The position numbers were made by a program, and so were the translations under genes. Shown one piece after another: positions 1 to 12,600 of a stretch of 64,000 nucleotides of DNA; the stretch's first letter is position 1; each line of letters starts with the position of its first letter. The stretch is from Antedon mediterranea (taxonomy: Eukaryota > Echinodermata > Crinoidea > Comatulida > Antedonidae). Under the pieces are notes generated by a model. The model was not told the origin of the DNA. It did not search any database and worked only from the letters and a program-made list of their open reading frames with translations. The stretch covers positions 14,566,501-14,630,500 of the forward strand of contig NC_092672.1 in the NCBI RefSeq assembly GCF_964355755.1. The letters are read 5' to 3'.

Positions 1-64
1 TAATAAATGGGCGCGTAGTATAGTAGCACTTCGTGAAAACTGACCATGTGGCTTCAACAACTCT

Positions 65-410
65 ATTCATTTACTGTGATTGATCGTCGGAGGTACCGCT
101 ACTCTACTTCTTTTTTTTTTGTGTAATGTATTGTACCATATGGACAATTGTCTGAAATAAAAGTTGAATTGAATACGGGAGTGACGATCACAAAGGATGC
201 CGACCTGCTTATTAGTGGAATGCGACCAAGCTCACCACATGGCTTTTATCAGCTTGCTCCTTTTGTGATTGATCGTTGGTAACGCTAGAGATTGATAGTA
301 CACAAAGGATGTCGACGTACCTGGTGGAATGCGATCAAGCTGACGATGTGCTCCGAAGTACTATTTTCACTATGAAAATGTGCAAACCATCGGTGATTGA
401 TGTCCGTCGA
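65..410. repeat. degenerate interspersed direct repeats
   Basis: Short motifs recur with drift. GTGATTGATCGT-TGG-like copies lie at 76, 265 and about 392. CACAAAGGATG-CGAC copies lie at 189 and 301, each followed by a GTGGAATGCGA-CAAGCT copy. Spacing is irregular (about 112-190 bp), which fits an old decayed tandem duplication. No coding sense is visible. Confidence 0.5.
100..177 (+). mobile_element. 3' end of a non-LTR retrotransposon (fragment)
   Basis: A T-rich stretch is followed by GTAATGTATTGTACC, then AATAAAAGTTGAATTGAAT. The TTGAA(T) mini-tail after an AATAAA-like word is typical of CR1/Rex-like LINE 3' ends. The same tail type, reversed, ends the better supported copy at 1440-2279. 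No reverse transcriptase residues remain here, so the call rests on the tail alone. Confidence 0.35.
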
Positions 411-757
411 AACGATACGTGTTTTTAAAATCTATTTAAATTTTTTTTTTTTATTTATTTTATTTTGATCACAATAAAACCAACTTTTGTTTGGAATTTG
501 TTATGCCGTGTGCCACTACTGGCACTAGTAGGGCCAGGCTTAGGTCTAGCTAGGGCCAGGCCTAGGCCTATACTTTTTTTATCAAACCATTACCGATCAT
601 GTTTAAAAAAAAAAAAAATCGTTGGATTTTATTGTGTCGCGCTATTATTTTCATGATCGTTATTGTACATCGTGATCGTTTTTATATTAGATAGGCCTAG
701 GCCTACTGTAGATATTTTTAGACGATGAGTATTAATGCTAATTGTATATTTGGGAAA

Positions 758-1422
758 CAGATGATCGGGACCACGAACGATCGGACCCAAGACGATCGGG
801 ACCACGGACGATCGGGCCCAAGACGATCAGGCCAACATTTTGCGGTCCCGATCATCTTATGTGTTTCGTCCGATCGTCTTACCAGTTGATCCCGATCGTG
901 TGTTAGCGTTGGGCCCGATAGTCTTTTGTGTTGTATAAAATAATGTGCCAAATTTCATTCCTAGTGCTATAGTATAGTGTCAACGTGCTTTTCTTGCGTG
1001 AATTAAGATTTTAATTAAAAATGTTAATTAGATTTTCTGATTTTATCATAATTTTCCTCTAATTAACACTACTGGTTTTTTTAAGAATGTCTTTACTCTT
1101 GATTTATGAATAAATGTGATTGATTTTGATTGTTATTATTGTGTTGTTTTGTATGTATTTCCGTATTTAATTTTTGCTCTATACAGTGTGATATAACTTG
1201 ACTTCTCTCTCGCGACAAAATTAATAGCACATGCGTGAAACCTGAATCGGTAAATACAGATTTTCATATTTTTTAATTTTCCGAGAATGTTTTGGACCCG
1301 ATCATCTTATTCATTGGGCCCAATCAGCTGGGCCTGATCGTCTCTGGTCCAAATCGTCTTTCACCCTTGATGGGCCTGATCCCCTTGAAGTGGGCCTGAT
1401 CGTCCATGGTCTTGATCGTCTG
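758..1422. mobile_element. foldback-type element with GACGATCGGGCCC repeats
   Basis: The left arm (about 758-835) is a run of diverged GACGATCGGGCCCAA-like units. The right arm (about 1293-1422) is a run of the same unit in reverse complement (GGGCCTGATCGTC). The outermost 25-30 bp of the two arms match as inverted repeats with a few differences. The middle is AT-rich and non-coding. No transposase and no clear target duplication are seen. The call is a non-autonomous foldback or MITE-like element by structure. Confidence 0.5.
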
Positions 1423-1439
1423 ATAACCGTATATTTCAT

Positions 1440-2279
1440 TTATTTTATTCAATTCAATTCAATAGACATTTATTTACAAAATCTGAATACGTACAGTAGG
1501 AAAACAAGAAACAGGATTGTACAGAATTATAAAAGTATATCAAAAAATGAAGGCAAAAGCCCTGAAAGATGTTTTTAACATCTTGTGTTGGGCGAGCCTT
1601 AACACAAATAAAAAAGAAAAGAAATGCATTGAAGAAAATCATAAGTTTCATAATCTAAAATATGAATAACAGAAAAAAAAAAAAATCTGTTGGTACTGCA
1701 GATCGAGACATGACAGATTAAAAAATATTTAATAAGTAGAAAAGGTGTATTTTTTTAATTTTGAGAGAAGTATCTTAGGGGAAGCAGATTTTAAAATGGA
1801 GGGTGGCAGGTTGTTCCATAGGGTGGGTCCAGAGTATCGAATGTTATGTTGGAAAGAATTTGTTCTATGGGAGGGTATACTGTAGATAATTTATTTTTAG
1901 TATGTGTGTGATGGGAATGATAGAAGGAATTGGAAGTAAATAGATAACAAAGATGGTGAGGAAGGATGTTGTTTAAGGCAGAGTAGACAAAAATGGTTTG
2001 TTGAATTAAATTGATATCATTAAGTTCGATGAGATTAAGATTTGAAAATAAATGAGAGGAATGGGAAAGCGGAGGCGCGCCAGATATAATTCTGATAGCC
2101 TTCTTTTGGAGGGTTTGCAATTTATTAAGGTTTGTGGGGTATGTGTTGCACCAAACAATATTACAATAACTCAAATAGGGAAGAATCATAGAGCAATACA
2201 GGATGCGTAGGATATTAGGGGGTAAATATGAAGACAAACAAAAAATAATACCAAGGCTTTTGGAAATTTTGTTTTCAGC
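1440..2279 (-). mobile_element. 5'-truncated non-LTR retrotransposon, reverse transcriptase C-terminus
   Basis: Read on the minus strand from about 2279, the sequence encodes the end of a CR1/Rex/Jockey-like reverse transcriptase. It starts around ISKSLGIIFCLSSYLPPN, then has LYCSMILPYLSYCNIVW and NTYPTNLNKLQTLQKKAIRI, the usual thumb and C-terminal motifs of these elements. The open frame ends at 1791. A 3' UTR follows down to an ATTGAATTGAATTGAATAAA tail near 1445. The 5' part, with the endonuclease and catalytic YADD motif, is missing, so this is a dead 5'-truncated insertion. Confidence 0.75.
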
Positions 2280-3627
2280 TGGTCCTAACTAGCTAGGCCT
2301 AGTCATGGCTAGTTAGGCCTCCTACAGTAGTCAGAAAAGAAGGATATTAGGGGTAGGGTTCCGTCATCGCAATTGATTGGTCAATTAAAAATTGTAATGA
2401 AAAATCTAACATGAACATTTTCATAAACTCATAATATACAAAGTACAGTAAGTTTAACAACGAATCTATCGAGAGGTTTGTTAGGTGTGTGATTTTGTTG
2501 GTTTGATCGTTTTTGCTTCATGGAAAATTCTTTTTTTGATTAAATTCACTATTTTCTTTTACTCACCATCATCTTTACCCATCATTGACTTTACCCACCA
2601 TTGTCTAGAAGGATGTTTGTTTAGGTTTAGAGGGCCTGCGGTCTAAACGTCTTAGCATAATAGCATTGCAGGATTCTGTAACGCTGGGTAGTTGAGTTCT
2701 GGTGTTGAAACCCTAACCATGGCGTACATTTGAATTACACTAAATGATTTAATATGTCTGCTTTAATAAATTCATAGATAATCCTGCTTCTCAATTTATA
2801 TTATTAGGCTTTTAATAAGTTTATGCCTGTTTTCTTTTTTCATGAATTACACACAAGTAGTTTCAGTGTTCTTCCCAGGCCTTTGAAGCCTCACGGTACC
2901 ATGATGATTAGGGTCTCTACCATGACGCTTTACGGTCGGCAGTGATGCTTAAAACCTTATCCGTGACGCTTAAAAATAACAACCAATCTAAAAATAGGTT
3001 AATAATAGGTACTAGAGTTGAGGCATGCATATGCATATGAGACATGTGACATGACCACTATGAAGATGAAAGCCAAGAAACAAAAGAGTGCGTAACAAAG
3101 TGTTATAATGGTTAAGACGCGCTTTCACTGACCGCAGCCGAGATATGTAAACACATGTTTTTTGTTGCTGCCATGTTTCTTTTTGGATCTCTAGTTTTAA
3201 TTGGCTGTTGGCTGAATCGTCCATTAATATGACAGAGCCGGAGTAGTAATGCGGTAACTTGTATTGTTGTAAATAAAGTTTTCAGTTAAAATAATGATTG
3301 ATTGTATTGTTTTTCTTTTAAAAAAAATAAAGTTAAAAATAAATATCATAATGATATTTTCAATATCACACTGAATTAATTGACTCTCTATGGATCGGTG
3401 AAATTTACTCTTTTGTCGTTAATGTACGCACATCATAAAATTTCCGACAATCTAGGGTGTCCATTACCAAACCATAGTGGCGCTGTGACTTATGTACTTA
3501 GTGTTTGAATCCAACCCCAATCGTCCTGCTACCATGCAAACAGTAATTATCCTGGTTAATAACAAAACAATCATCAAATAAGCAATTAAATGTATTTTTT
3601 TTAAATAAACTTATTTCTTACTTTTAG
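2280..3627. other. XRN1 first intron or upstream flank, no gene seen
   Basis: I looked for the XRN1 first exon (family start MGVPKFYRW) here and in 1-2279 and did not find it, so it lies before the window. A tRNA-like A-box word (ATAATGGTTAAGACGC at about 3108) without a convincing B box may be a decayed SINE. Nothing else is supported. Confidence 0.5.
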
Positions 3628-6600
3628 ATCCCTGAATTTGATAACCTTTACTTTGATATGAACGGTATTGTTCACACATGCTCACATCCAGATGATGGTA
3701 ATGTGCACTTTAGAATCACAGAAGAAAAGATATTTGCTGATATATTTCATTATATTGAGGTACACAGTTTATGCTTTTATTTTTGTATTGGCCCATATGT
3801 AAGCAATATCTATAATATTGTAGGAAAAATTCAGACAAATTATGGTTTATAATTTAGAAAAATACAAAGATAAATCTGTATTTTTATTCTTTAATTATTT
3901 CAGGTACTGTTTCGATTGATCAAGCCTAGAAAGGTTTTTTATATGGCTATTGATGGATGTGCACCAAGAGCAAAAATGAATCAACAAAGAGGGCGACGTT
4001 TTAGGTAACATTTCAACCTCATTCCATATTTAGTGCAAATATAATAATTTTTAATTTCAGTACAGTGTGTCACATGAGGTATTGAATTTACACTATGATA
4101 TAATTGATACTATGTGACACTTTTTCACTGATCTTGAAGATACAGAACAAATAAAATTTTAACATTATGGAGAATTGGTGCATGCAACTCAGCTGCAAAA
4201 TATATAATCTCTGGATTGTTTTTAAAATACTTTGTATACTGAACCATCCAAATATGTTGTTACATTTTTATGTGGCAATTTCAGAACTGCTAAGGCTGCC
4301 GAAGAACAAGAAAAGCAAGCATTAGCAAAAGGAGAAAAGTTGCCAGATGAGAAGCGTTTTGATTCAAATTGCATCACACCGGGTACACCATTTATGGTGC
4401 GCCTTCACAATCAGCTTCAGTACTTCATATCGCAAAAGGTCACCTCTGATCCACTTTGGCAGGGTATTAGGATATACTTATCTGGTCATGAGGTACAGTA
4501 TATTAATAATAAATCAAACAATATTCAGCGGTTATTGTGTGTTTGTCAAATGCATGCTGATGGAAGTTTTTTGTGTGAATGAAATTACTTAGCTTTTTGG
4601 GCTATCCAAGAAAATCTTTTATAAATGTATTTATTTTTAATGTCAGTAATTTACGTTAGGAATGTGTCTGACGTGTATGTTTTATTTGTTTGAACTTGTA
4701 AGATAATAACATGTGGCAAATTAGTTTTTTTAGTCTGCACCTGGCCAACATATTCAACACAATGCATACATTTTCAGATGTTTTTTTTGTATAAATGTAA
4801 TAATAAAAGCACCTTTACTTTACTCTTCACTAATTGTTTCCATTTCGACTTTTACTTTACTTTGCTCTTCACTAATTGTTTCCATTTAGACCCCAGGAGA
4901 AGGTGAACACAAGATAATGGATTTCATTCGTTGTGAGAAAAGTGAAAGTAACTATGATCCTAACACAAGGCATTGTTTATATGGCTTAGATGCAGATCTG
5001 GTGAGTACTACCTGTGTTGTCAGGCTAACCTACAAAAAAGACTTGTTTCCTATAGATTGTTTTTTTGTGCTAGCTTGCTCTCTTTGTACACAGTTTGCCC
5101 ACCACCACCACCCCTATTTCAACAGGTTATTAAATTGTCCTTTAAACAATCACAAACTGGTCTCTAGTACCCTCTAAAAACAAACTTGGATCCATCCTGT
5201 CTTAGTAATATATGGTATAATTAAAGCTAAATTGAAATCTAGATCTTACTGCACCCGTCTGTCCGTGCTTGCCTGTCTGTCCGTGCTTGATTGTAAGATG
5301 ATATTATATGTCTCGTATATAAATATATAAAATTTGTAAACGAAATGATTATGAAAGAGTTTTAATTTTGTTTATATGACCATGTTAGTGAACAAACTTT
5401 GTATTAATACCTGACTGTCTGTGCTCAATTGTATGATAATATTATAGGTCTGGGAAAAATATAATAGAATAAAACTAATTATTTAGGTTTGGTTTATTTT
5501 GCAACAGGAAAGTATGTTAAACGCATGAATCATGTGAGTGAATGTGCATTGGATGTTTAGGCAGTAGGCATTTCTTATTTTGTAAACGCATAAACGTAGA
5601 GCTAGGGATATTTTGATTGCATGCGAGTGCCCACTGGACCATTGAACTGGTAATCTATGGTTATTTTTCTCTTCTTCGTAGATGATACTTGGACTGATCA
5701 CTCATGAGCCTCATTTTTCCTTGTTACGTGAGGAAGTAAGATTTGGTAAGCAAGCCGAGAAAAAGCGACCAACATCTGCAGAGGAGACAACTTTTCACCT
5801 TTTACACCTATCTCTACTGAGAGAGTACTTGGATGCTGAGTTTAGTGACCTAAAGGTATTTAATACATAATAAAAATAAAATCTGACTATTATGATATAA
5901 ATGCATGGTTGCTACCAAGAAATTAATTGTTATACTATAGTTTGTTTTTCATACAAATTGTTCTTTGTGCCATTAATACTAATAATACTGTACATATATG
6001 TATATACATATAAATTTAATCTAAATATGACAACTTGTCAAATATATTAATAGGTCAATTCGTGCATCATGTAATTCATTTTGTACAGACGAACATTGGG
6101 ATTTGCTTGATTTAGGACAACAACGATAAAATACTGTAAATCCCAAAATTATCACGGCCTTAAATGTTTTTGCGATTTTACATTTTTAACTATTTCGTGA
6201 GCTTTTTTTTCGCGATTTGAGTTTCTGTCGAGTGAGTGTAATTTGGCAAATATATTTTACCTTTTTTAACGTCAAACAACAATTGAATAGCGTCAGTAAA
6301 ATTACAGAATATGTGATTGTAAATTTAGGGATGTAAATAAATAAATGTTTTGACTACACAGTGGGTGAGGCACAAGTTTATTCTCTTAGATAGTGAACAC
6401 CCCCATAATTAATGTACTCTACCATAATTAATGTACAGTTGGTATTTCACTGTGTCTGTTTGATCTGATTTAGAAGCATATCTTTTTATATTATTTTGAA
6501 CAATTTAACTTAACGAATTTCCCGCAATATATATTATTTCCTCCATTTACTAACATTTGCTGCCAAACAATGTTATGATACAGATTGATGTGAAGCGCCG

Positions 6601-9600
6601 CTGATTATAATTAAATGTTGTATAAATGTGCGCTATACAAGTAATAATAATAATAATAATGGTCAAATGCATAATTTAATATTCTATAGATTAATGCAAT
6701 TTTTAATTTCTGTAGGTTACACAAACAATATGCATATTTTATGAATATTACCTAACTACTTAAAATTACGGTCGTAAGAAAGTTAACTTTTCGTACTGTA
6801 GTCCAATTGTTAAAACTAATTGTTCAGCAATATCTTGTTTTTGTCAATCAATCCTCGACATCCAGACATGTCAATAGAACAATCAAACTGCACATACAAT
6901 TTCTACATAGGTACATTTTGTTTTGCAGAGTTCTATAGAGGGCAGCGATTAGAGAGGTGTTTGATTGGCAGTAGTGCTTTAGTATAGGCGAGCGCATTGG
7001 AAAATCGGTTGATGTCACTATCGATACGTATCCATCTATTCATTAATCCATCGTATAACTAATATGTGTATGTACGTATGTTTCAATGAGATATTAATTT
7101 TGCATGTTGTCTATTTCTAGAAATTTGAGTGGTATGACCTAGAACGTGTCATTGATGACTGGGTGTTTATGGGCTTTCTTGTGGGCAATGACTTCATTCC
7201 ACATCTACCTGATTTGCATATTAATCATGATGCTTTACCCATGCTTTACCGTGCATACATTGAAGTGGCATCCTCTTTAAAAGGTATGAATATATGCCTT
7301 TATATGTTTCAACTTTGCAGTATTTGAATGGTTAATGTACAGATATTGCCTTTTTTCTTTACATTACACATAAAATATAATTCTGATAGATAGAAAAATG
7401 TAGAGCACTTTCAATTTCCGACCACTAAAAACTAAACTATGTCATGATTCATTGTGCGCTGCATGCAAGGATATAGAAAACTAAACTATGTCATAATTCA
7501 TTGTGTGCTGCATGCAAGGATATAGACAACTAAACTATGTCATGATTCATTGTGTGCTGCATGCAAGGATATAGACAACTAAACTATGTCATGAGCCATT
7601 GTGTGCTGCATGCAAGGATATAGAAAACTAAACTATGTCATGATTCATTGTGTGCTGCATGCAAGGATATAGAAAACTAAACTATGTCATGATTCATTGT
7701 GTGCTGCATGCAAGGATATAGACAACTAAACTATGTCATGATTCATTGTGTGCTGCATGCAAGGATATAGAAAACTAAACTATGTCATGATTCATTGTGT
7801 GCTGCATGCAAGGATATAGAAAACTAAAATATGTCATGATTCATTGTGTGCTGCATGCAAGGATATAGACAACTAAACTATGTCATGATTCATTGTGTGC
7901 TGCATGCAAGGATATAGAAAACTAAACTATGTCATGATTCATTGTGTGCTGCATGCAAGGATATAGAAAACTAAACTATGTCTTGATTCATTGTGTGCTG
8001 CATGCAAGGATATAGACAACTAAACTATGTCATGATTCATTGTGCGCTGCATGCAAGGATATAGACAACTAAACTATGTCATGATTCATTGTGTGCTGCA
8101 TGCAAGGATATAGACAACTAAACTATGTCATGATTCATTGTGTGCTGCATGCAAGGATATAGAAAACTAAACTATGTCATGATTCATTGTGTGCTGCATG
8201 CAAGGATATAGAAAACTAAACTATGTCATGATTCATTGTGTGCTGCATGCAAGGATATAGACAACTAAACTATGTCATGATTCATTGTGTGCTGCATGCA
8301 AGGATATAGACAACTAAACTATGTCATGATTCATTGTGCGCTGCATGCAAGGATATAGACAACTAAACTATGTCATGATTCATTGTGCGCTGCATGCAAG
8401 GATATAGACAACTAAACTATGTCATGATTCATTGTGAGCTGCATGCAAGGATATAGACAACTAAACTATGTCATGATTCATTGTGTGCTGCATGCAAGGA
8501 TATAGACAACTAAACTATGTCATGATTCATTGTGTGCTGCATGCAAGGATATAGACAACTAAACTATGTCATGATTCATTGTGTGCTGCATGCAAGGATA
8601 TAGAAAACTAAACTATGTCATGATTCATTGTGTGCTGCATGCAAGGATATAGACAACTAAACTATGTCATGATTCAGTGTGTGCTGCATGCAAGGATATA
8701 GACAACTAAACTATGTCATGATTCATTGTGTGCTGCATGCAAGGATATAGACAACTAATCTATGTCATGATTCATTGTGTGCTGCATGCAAGGATATAGA
8801 CAACTAAACTATGTCATGATTCATTGTGTGCTGCATGCAAGGATATAGAAAACTAAACTATGTCATGATTCATTGTGTGCTGCATGCAAGGATATAGACA
8901 ACTAATCTATGTCATGATTCATTGTGTGCTGCATGCAAGGATATAGACAACTAAACTATGTCATGATTCATTGTGTGCTGCATGCAAGGATATAGACAAC
9001 TAAACTATGTCATGATTCATTGTGTGCTGCATGCAAGGATATAGACAACTAATCTATGTCATGATTCATTGTGTGCTGCATGCAAGGATATAGACAACTA
9101 AACTATGTCATGATTCATTGTGTGCTGCATGCAAGGATATAGACAACTAAACTATGTCATGATTCATTGTGTGCTGCATGCAAGGATATAGACAACTAAA
9201 CTATGTCATGATTCATTGTGTGCTGCATGCAAGGATATAGACAACTAAACTATGTAATGATTCATTGTGTGCTGCATGCAAGGATATAGACAACTAAACT
9301 ATGTCATGATTCATTGTGTGCTGCATGCAAGGATATAGACAACTAAACTATGTCATGATTCATTGTGTGCTGCATGCAAGGATATATTGATGCATTTCGT
9401 CGTCCCCACCTCCACACAGTTTTGATGGCATCCACTGTAATCCAAAGCATGATTCATTGTGTGCTGCATGCAAGGATATAGGGATCATGTATTTGCTCGC
9501 TCTACACAGTTTTGATGGCATCCACTGTAATCCAAAGCATGATTCATTGTGTGCTGCATGCAAGGATATAGGGATCATGCATTTGCTCGCTCCCCACCTC

Positions 9601-12600
9601 CACACAGTTTTGATGGCATCCACTGTAATCCAAAGCATGATTCATTGTGTGCTGCATGCAAGGATATAGGGATGCATTTGCTCGCTCCCCACTTCCACAC
9701 AGTTTTGATGGCATCCACTGTAATCCAAAGCATGATTCATTGTGTGCTGCATGCAAGGATATAGGGATGCATTTGCTCGCTCCCCACTTCCACACAGTTT
9801 TGATGGCATCCACTGTAATCCAAAGCATGATTCATTGTGTGCTGCATGCAACGATATAGGGATGCATTTGCTCGCTCCCCACCTCCACACAGTTTTGATG
9901 GCATCCACTGTAATCCAAAGCTCCCTATATTCACTTACTGAAATTTAAGCCTACTAGAGCATTAACGGATGAATGCATTCAAAGTAGTTTACATTACTAA
10001 TTCTTTATGATGATTTGTTTTCTTTAACAAAAAAGAAAAAAGTCCTTTTTTCCCAATTCAGGTTGCCATATGGAAAAAATATGAATTGAATGGTTTTTTA
10101 ATAATGTCCTGCTGTAAGATAATTGTCTACTACTTACAATACAATGAATCTAAAAATCACCTGTTTTTGCTTCGTACATGAAAAGATTTGTGTCGCTATC
10201 CTCTGTGATTTTCTGAAACTAGGAAATTGTTTATTTTGCAGTCATTTTTTGTATCATTGTTTTGAAGTAAAAACTGATATTTTTCGTGTTTTCTTTTTTT
10301 ACAAGGATTTATTAATAATGGTGGAGAATTGAATTTGGATAGACTTGAAATCTATTTAAAACATCTCTCAAAGGTAAGTAAGCATTTTCTTTTATTTGAT
10401 TTTCTTTAAATAGTAACTTAGCTCGGTAATACAGTATATATACTCCCACCAGTCACAAGTGTATTGCTAAACTGCTCAAACCTTGCAGTGTCTTGCGCAA
10501 ACCCCTAATAGGCTTTGCCTAGCCTCTATCCCAGAATTCTGATTATCATCATCCAGATCATGATGATTTTATGATCAATGTATATCTAACAAGTAGTTTA
10601 TTAGGTTAGAGGGACAGAAAATTGGCCTCAAATTGTCCCATAAATAAATTTGCAAAAGATGGCGCCACATTCAGTTCTTTGTGTTGCCCTTTTATATTAT
10701 TATATATATAAATCCAAAGGCAAATTACTGACAAAATGACAATGCTGTGGGTATCAGTGGCTGGATCTCAATTCAAATCAAAATTTATTTCTTCCACAAT
10801 AAAAAGAACAAATATCCAATATAAACGCCAGTTGAAAAACGGAAATTCTATTAATGAAATGGAAAAAAAAGCCAAAAGCTAAATCAAAACGATATAGTAA
10901 AACACCCAGAAAAGTTTGCAGAGCTTTCGGGCAACACTAGACCTTCATCAGTGCTTCATATATTGGTTATTACTCGCATCTGAAATTAGAAAAACTATTT
11001 TTTTTTTTAACATTCTCATATAATTATATGCCCAAATTTGATTTTTGTTTTTGTCATTATTCTAAACCTATAAGTTAGATCTATGATATAACCTTGAGAT
11101 CGAGCTAAAATATTTTAGTAAACCGATAAAGCATTATAGGGTATTATTTTTATCACAGTATCTTCCTTATGCTTTAATATTTATATTACAGTTCGACACC
11201 GAAAACTTTGAGAAAGTATATGTGGACTACAGCTTTTTAGAAAGTAAAAAAGGCAGTGAAGAGGCATGGAAAAGTAAACGAGTAGAAGAGAAGAAAGTGT
11301 TACGACAGGTAATTGTGCTAAATCAATGGTTTATTTATTATTAGTTAATTGATATAGATTGGCAGATAGATAGATTAGAAATAAAGAAGATGAATGTAGA
11401 TGTAATAAGATAAAACGAGAACATTATTGGATATTATCTTGACCCTGGACAGAATATAGACTAATAAACAAACCAAAAACCAATTAAAAATGAAATTAAA
11501 CTAAACATGCTTTAATTTATAGGTCCATGTGGTTAGCCTTTTCCATGTGGTTAGCCTTTTCCATGTGGTTAGCCTTTTCCATGTGGTTAGCCTTTTCCTT
11601 GTGGATTGGGATACTGTTATAACAATAATAGACATTTCCTGAGTGTAACAAAAGCAACATAAACAGTTGTATGGAAGGAAATCACTGCCAAAAATACAAT
11701 TACAAACTTACAATGTATTGAAAGAAATATACAACGTACACGCAGAAAAGGACAACAAAAAGACATGTACCATATATATATATATATATGGACTTTTTTC
11801 AGAGAAATAATATTAATTTGTCAAAACCAAATTGTGTACTCACGGTTAATATCAACCGTGAGTACACAACTTGCTGTGAGTACACAATTTGGTTTTAACA
11901 AATTAATATTATTTCTCTGGATTTCAAACGAACCTGATGAATCCCTTCTCTGATATATATTTTCACCTGATTATTTCTGATATTGTATCGGTAAATAGAC
12001 TGAATGAGAGTATTTTTATAATATTTTTTAGTATTATTTTATTTTTAGAAACCTAATGGTAATGCATTTGAATTGATATCTGTGGAAGGAAATGAGGAGA
12101 ACAAAGAACAAATTGACTTTTTTGGCAAAGTGATTCCTAAACCAGAGGTTGTAAATGGTATGAACACTGATTTTACATGTGCATGTCAAACTTTAAACAA
12201 TAATTTAATGCGATTATAATCTATATACGGTAATCTTTTTTCATTCCGTTGAAAGTGAACTGTTATGTGAATTTAAAATTACCTATTCAAAGATTTGTTT
12301 TTAAATGGAATGTTATTATAAAAAAACAGCAACCAACCATGATTATCATTGTAATGTCATTCTCTGCCAGTTTAATTTTTAACAAATATTGAAAATGTAA
12401 CCCATCTAGTAATTAATAGAGTTATTGTACAATCTTAGTATTTATATCTAGTTTCTGTTTTAGAGGTATGTATATAACTAGCCTAATTCACACAAATAAA
12501 TACTCCTTCGTTCAAGATTAACTTAAATTTGAATAAAATTTAGATTCAACTGCGGTTTATGAAGAACTAACATCAGAGCAAGCATTTGAAAAAGAGTTTT

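Noticed and set aside
7425-9925. CRISPR-like array of regular repeats
   Set aside because: Units are contiguous without unique spacers and lie in an animal intron. This is a minisatellite.
9360-9948. Overlapping 65-94-codon frames on both strands
   Set aside because: By-products of the 90-98-bp composite repeat; the same peptide recurs in shifted frames.
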